A stretch of DNA of 64,000 nt from assembly GCA_050249235.1 (NCBI GenBank), contig JBFWQW010000004.1:1-64000 (forward strand), in the 5' to 3' direction. Shown here one piece after another: positions 62,255 to 64,000 of this stretch. Origin of the DNA: JAEKLB01 sp050249235 (GTDB lineage Bacteria > Actinomycetota > Acidimicrobiia > Acidimicrobiales > CADCSY01). Positions within the stretch are counted from its first letter, which is position 1, and each line of letters begins with the position of its first letter. A model generated the notes under the pieces. That model was not told the origin of the DNA and did not search any database. It was given only the letters and a program-made list of their open reading frames with translations. Both the position numbers and the translations under genes were made by a program.

Positions 62255-63400
62255 TCAGGGCCGGGGGAGGCCGAGGCCCCGCTGGCCGACGATGTTGCGC
62301 TGCATCTCGCTCGAGCCGGCATAGATCGTGCGCACCACCGACTGGCGGAAGGTGTGCTCCAGGTCGCCGTCGGCCACCGCCCCGGGCTGGCCGGCCCGGA
62401 GCAGCGCCTCGGGGCCGACGACGTCGACGAGCTGGCCGGCGGCCCGCACGAGGGCCTCGCTCGAGAACAGCTTCGCCATCGACGCCTCGACGTCGGAGAT
62501 GCGGCCGGACTCTGCCACCCAGGCGCTGTGCTGGCCGAGCAGCATGCCCACCTCGGCGTCGGTGGCGGCCCGGGCCAGGCGCTCGGCGACCGCCGGCTCG
62601 TCGATCCGCCCTGTCGAGGCCGCCCAGGCGCCGGCCTGCTGCACGAGGCGGGCCAGCTGGGCACCCCAGTTCGTGCCGTGCTCGTAGCTCAGGCCCACCC
62701 GCATGACGTCCCAGCCGCCGTCGACCTCCCCGATGCGCATCGAGTCGGGCACGCGGACGTCGGTGTAGAAGGTGACGTTCGTCCGCTCGCCGCCGAGGGT
62801 GTGGACCGGCTGGACCTCGAAGCCGGGGGCGGCGGTGTCGACGAGGAACATCGTGAGGCCCTGGTGCTTCGGGACCTCGGAGTTCGTGCGGGCCAGCAGG
62901 AAGACGTAGCTGGCGATGTGGGCCATCGTCGTGAACATCTTCTGGCCGTTGACGATCCACTCGTCGCCGTCCCGCACCGCCCTCGTCTTCGCCGCGGCAA
63001 CGTCCGACCCGGCGTCGGGCTCCGACCAGCCGAGCGAGAGCAGGATCTCGCCGCCGAGCACCCGGGGGATCACGAGCTGCTGTTGCGCCTCGCTGCCGAC
63101 GTGGCGGATGGCGTTGGTGGCCGTCATGGTGAGGCTCATGCCGTCGCGGGGAGCGCCGGCGAGGAAGAGCTCCTCCTCGAGCACGTTCATCTCCCACGGC
63201 CCCCAGCCGCGGCCGCCGTACGCCTCCGGCCAGGCCGCCGCGATCCAGCCCCGCTCGGCCATGGCCCGGTGCAGGCCCCAGTCGTGCTGCGTGCCGGTGG
63301 CCTCCACCCGGGCCTTCATCTCGTCGTCAACGTGGTCGGCGAGGAAGGCCCGCACCTCGGCCCGGAAGGCCTCGGCCCGATCGCTGGAGGAGAAGTTCAC
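62255..63400 (-). CDS. Acyl-CoA dehydrogenase (second pair)
   Basis: A 381-residue acyl-CoA dehydrogenase. The flavin loop is LGWSEPDAGSDVAAAKT; QKMFTTMAHIASYVFLLAR, GGERTNVTFYTDVRVPDSMR and the C-terminal AGSSEMQRNIVGQRGLGLP are conserved. The GTG at 63400 overlaps the stop of the adjacent dehydrogenase gene (GTGA), so the two are probably subunits of one complex, like the pair at 9101-11514. It lies directly before the acyl-CoA ligase gene. Confidence 0.92.
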   Translation of the reverse strand: MNFSSSDRAEAFRAEVRAFLADHVDDEMKARVEATGTQHDWGLHRAMAERGWIAAAWPEAYGGRGWGPWEMNVLEEELFLAGAPRDGMSLTMTATNAIRHVGSEAQQQLVIPRVLGGEILLSLGWSEPDAGSDVAAAKTRAVRDGDEWIVNGQKMFTTMAHIASYVFLLARTNSEVPKHQGLTMFLVDTAAPGFEVQPVHTLGGERTNVTFYTDVRVPDSMRIGEVDGGWDVMRVGLSYEHGTNWGAQLARLVQQAGAWAASTGRIDEPAVAERLARAATDAEVGMLLGQHSAWVAESGRISDVEASMAKLFSSEALVRAAGQLVDVVGPEALLRAGQPGAVADGDLEHTFRQSVVRTIYAGSSEMQRNIVGQRGLGLPRP

Positions 63401-64000
63401 CGGACCGCCCCGAAGAGCTGCCGGCCGAGCTCGGCGTAGCCGGACCTCGGGTCGCCGCCGACGACCGACCAGAGCTTGGCCCGGCGGAGGAAGAGTTGGA
63501 TGTCGTACTCGAGCATGAAGCCGTAGCCGCCGTGGAAGTGGAGGCTGTTCCCGGCCACCCGGTTGGCCACCTCGCCGGCCCAAAGGTGGGCCATCGCCGC
63601 CAGCCGGGGGCCGTCGGCGGGCTGCTCGTCGAGGGCCCAGGCCGCCTTGCGGGTGAGCAGCTGGAGGCCCTGGACGTCGGTGGCGTCGTCGGCCAGGCGG
63701 TGGGCGATCGACTGGAAGGCGGCGATGGGCTTGCCGAACTGCTCCCGCTGCTTCGTGTAGGCGACGCCGATCTCGAGGGCGGCGGCGGCCAGGCCGGCGA
63801 GCAGCGAAGCCGTGAGCGACCGCCACTCGTCCAGCGCCGCGGCCTGCAGGCGGCGGGCCGCCGCGCCGGTGGCGAGCACCGTTCGCGGTCCGTCCAGGGC
63901 CACGTCGGCCAGGGGAGCCGAGGCGGTGTTGCCCAGCGCGGCCCCGCCGCCCGGCACCACCACCAGCTCGTCGCCGTCGAGCACGACCACCGAGGCGGCC
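63397..64000 (-). CDS. Acyl-CoA dehydrogenase, C-terminal part (cut by window end)
   Basis: The C-terminal 200 residues of an acyl-CoA dehydrogenase; the N-terminal part lies beyond the right edge. Recognisable are KQREQFGKPIAAFQSIAHRL, the helix that packs against CoA, and HFHGGYGFMLEYDIQLFLRR with the terminal flavin contact. The visible portion is intact. It is the upstream partner of the dehydrogenase at 62255, overlapping by GTGA. Confidence 0.9.
   Translation of the reverse strand, partial: AASVVVLDGDELVVVPGGGAALGNTASAPLADVALDGPRTVLATGAAARRLQAAALDEWRSLTASLLAGLAAAALEIGVAYTKQREQFGKPIAAFQSIAHRLADDATDVQGLQLLTRKAAWALDEQPADGPRLAAMAHLWAGEVANRVAGNSLHFHGGYGFMLEYDIQLFLRRAKLWSVVGGDPRSGYAELGRQLFGAVR

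Overview
The window is very GC-rich, densely coded DNA (most genes overlap by ATGA or GTGA, with many GTG starts) from a high-GC actinobacterium. The gene content fits an Acidimicrobiia-type organism (Iamia/Ilumatobacter-like): caa3-type oxidase with fused subunits I and III, F420-dependent LLM oxidoreductase, many acyl-CoA dehydrogenases, CsoR-family regulation and late cobalamin genes. That taxonomic placement is inference. I see no rRNA, tRNA, CRISPR array, insertion sequence or phage gene.

Layout. 1-530: a broken response-regulator fragment at the left edge, a 16-bp tandem repeat and a small unknown gene. 542-6339: a short-chain dehydrogenase, then a caa3 oxidase operon (coxB with C-terminal cytochrome c, fused coxA-coxC, a small membrane protein, ctaG). 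6323-9042: a CaCA exchanger, a LapA-domain protein and a two-domain VOC protein on the minus strand. 9101-11547: a translationally coupled pair of acyl-CoA dehydrogenases. 11646-19545: an SH3 lipoprotein, a plus-strand glycosyltransferase, and a five-gene minus-strand operon (ABC ATPase, polytopic membrane protein, glycosyltransferase, Gfo/Idh/MocA oxidoreductase, alkaline-phosphatase-fold enzyme). The ATPase faces the plus-strand ferric-iron binding protein and permease (19660-22358). 22433-25872: an AI-2E-type transporter, two lipoproteins, a decayed Fur C-terminus and a 51-residue Cys-containing protein.

25975-30790 holds a cst-like persulfide/sulfite detoxification operon: a CsoR-family regulator of the CstR type with a perfect 16-bp palindromic operator over its own promoter, an MMPL transporter, a CstB-like persulfide dioxygenase with a dead and a live rhodanese domain, and a TauE exporter. 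katG and a CNNM/CorC-type membrane protein follow.

34735-48519 is a cobalamin region: an adenosylcobalamin riboswitch, the cobalt transporter cbtBA, cobQ, a FhuF-like iron-sulfur protein, cobN, a fused chlI-chlD-type chelatase subunit, the corrinoid importer btuFCD, cobO and cobB. It covers cobalt or corrinoid uptake, cobalt insertion, reduction (inferred), adenosylation and amidation, but carries no early corrin-ring genes.

48635-64000 is acyl-CoA catabolism plus unassigned oxidative functions: amidohydrolase, LLM oxidoreductase, a protein of unknown function, an APH-fold kinase-like protein, a membrane protein, epoxide hydrolase, SDR, MaoC hydratase, two enoyl-CoA hydratases, acyl-CoA dehydrogenase, thiolase, acyl-CoA ligase and a second coupled acyl-CoA dehydrogenase pair, the last cut by the right edge. 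A family of hairpins whose arms share the word CCGTTCTCTGTCG recurs at several gene ends and in one divergent promoter region.
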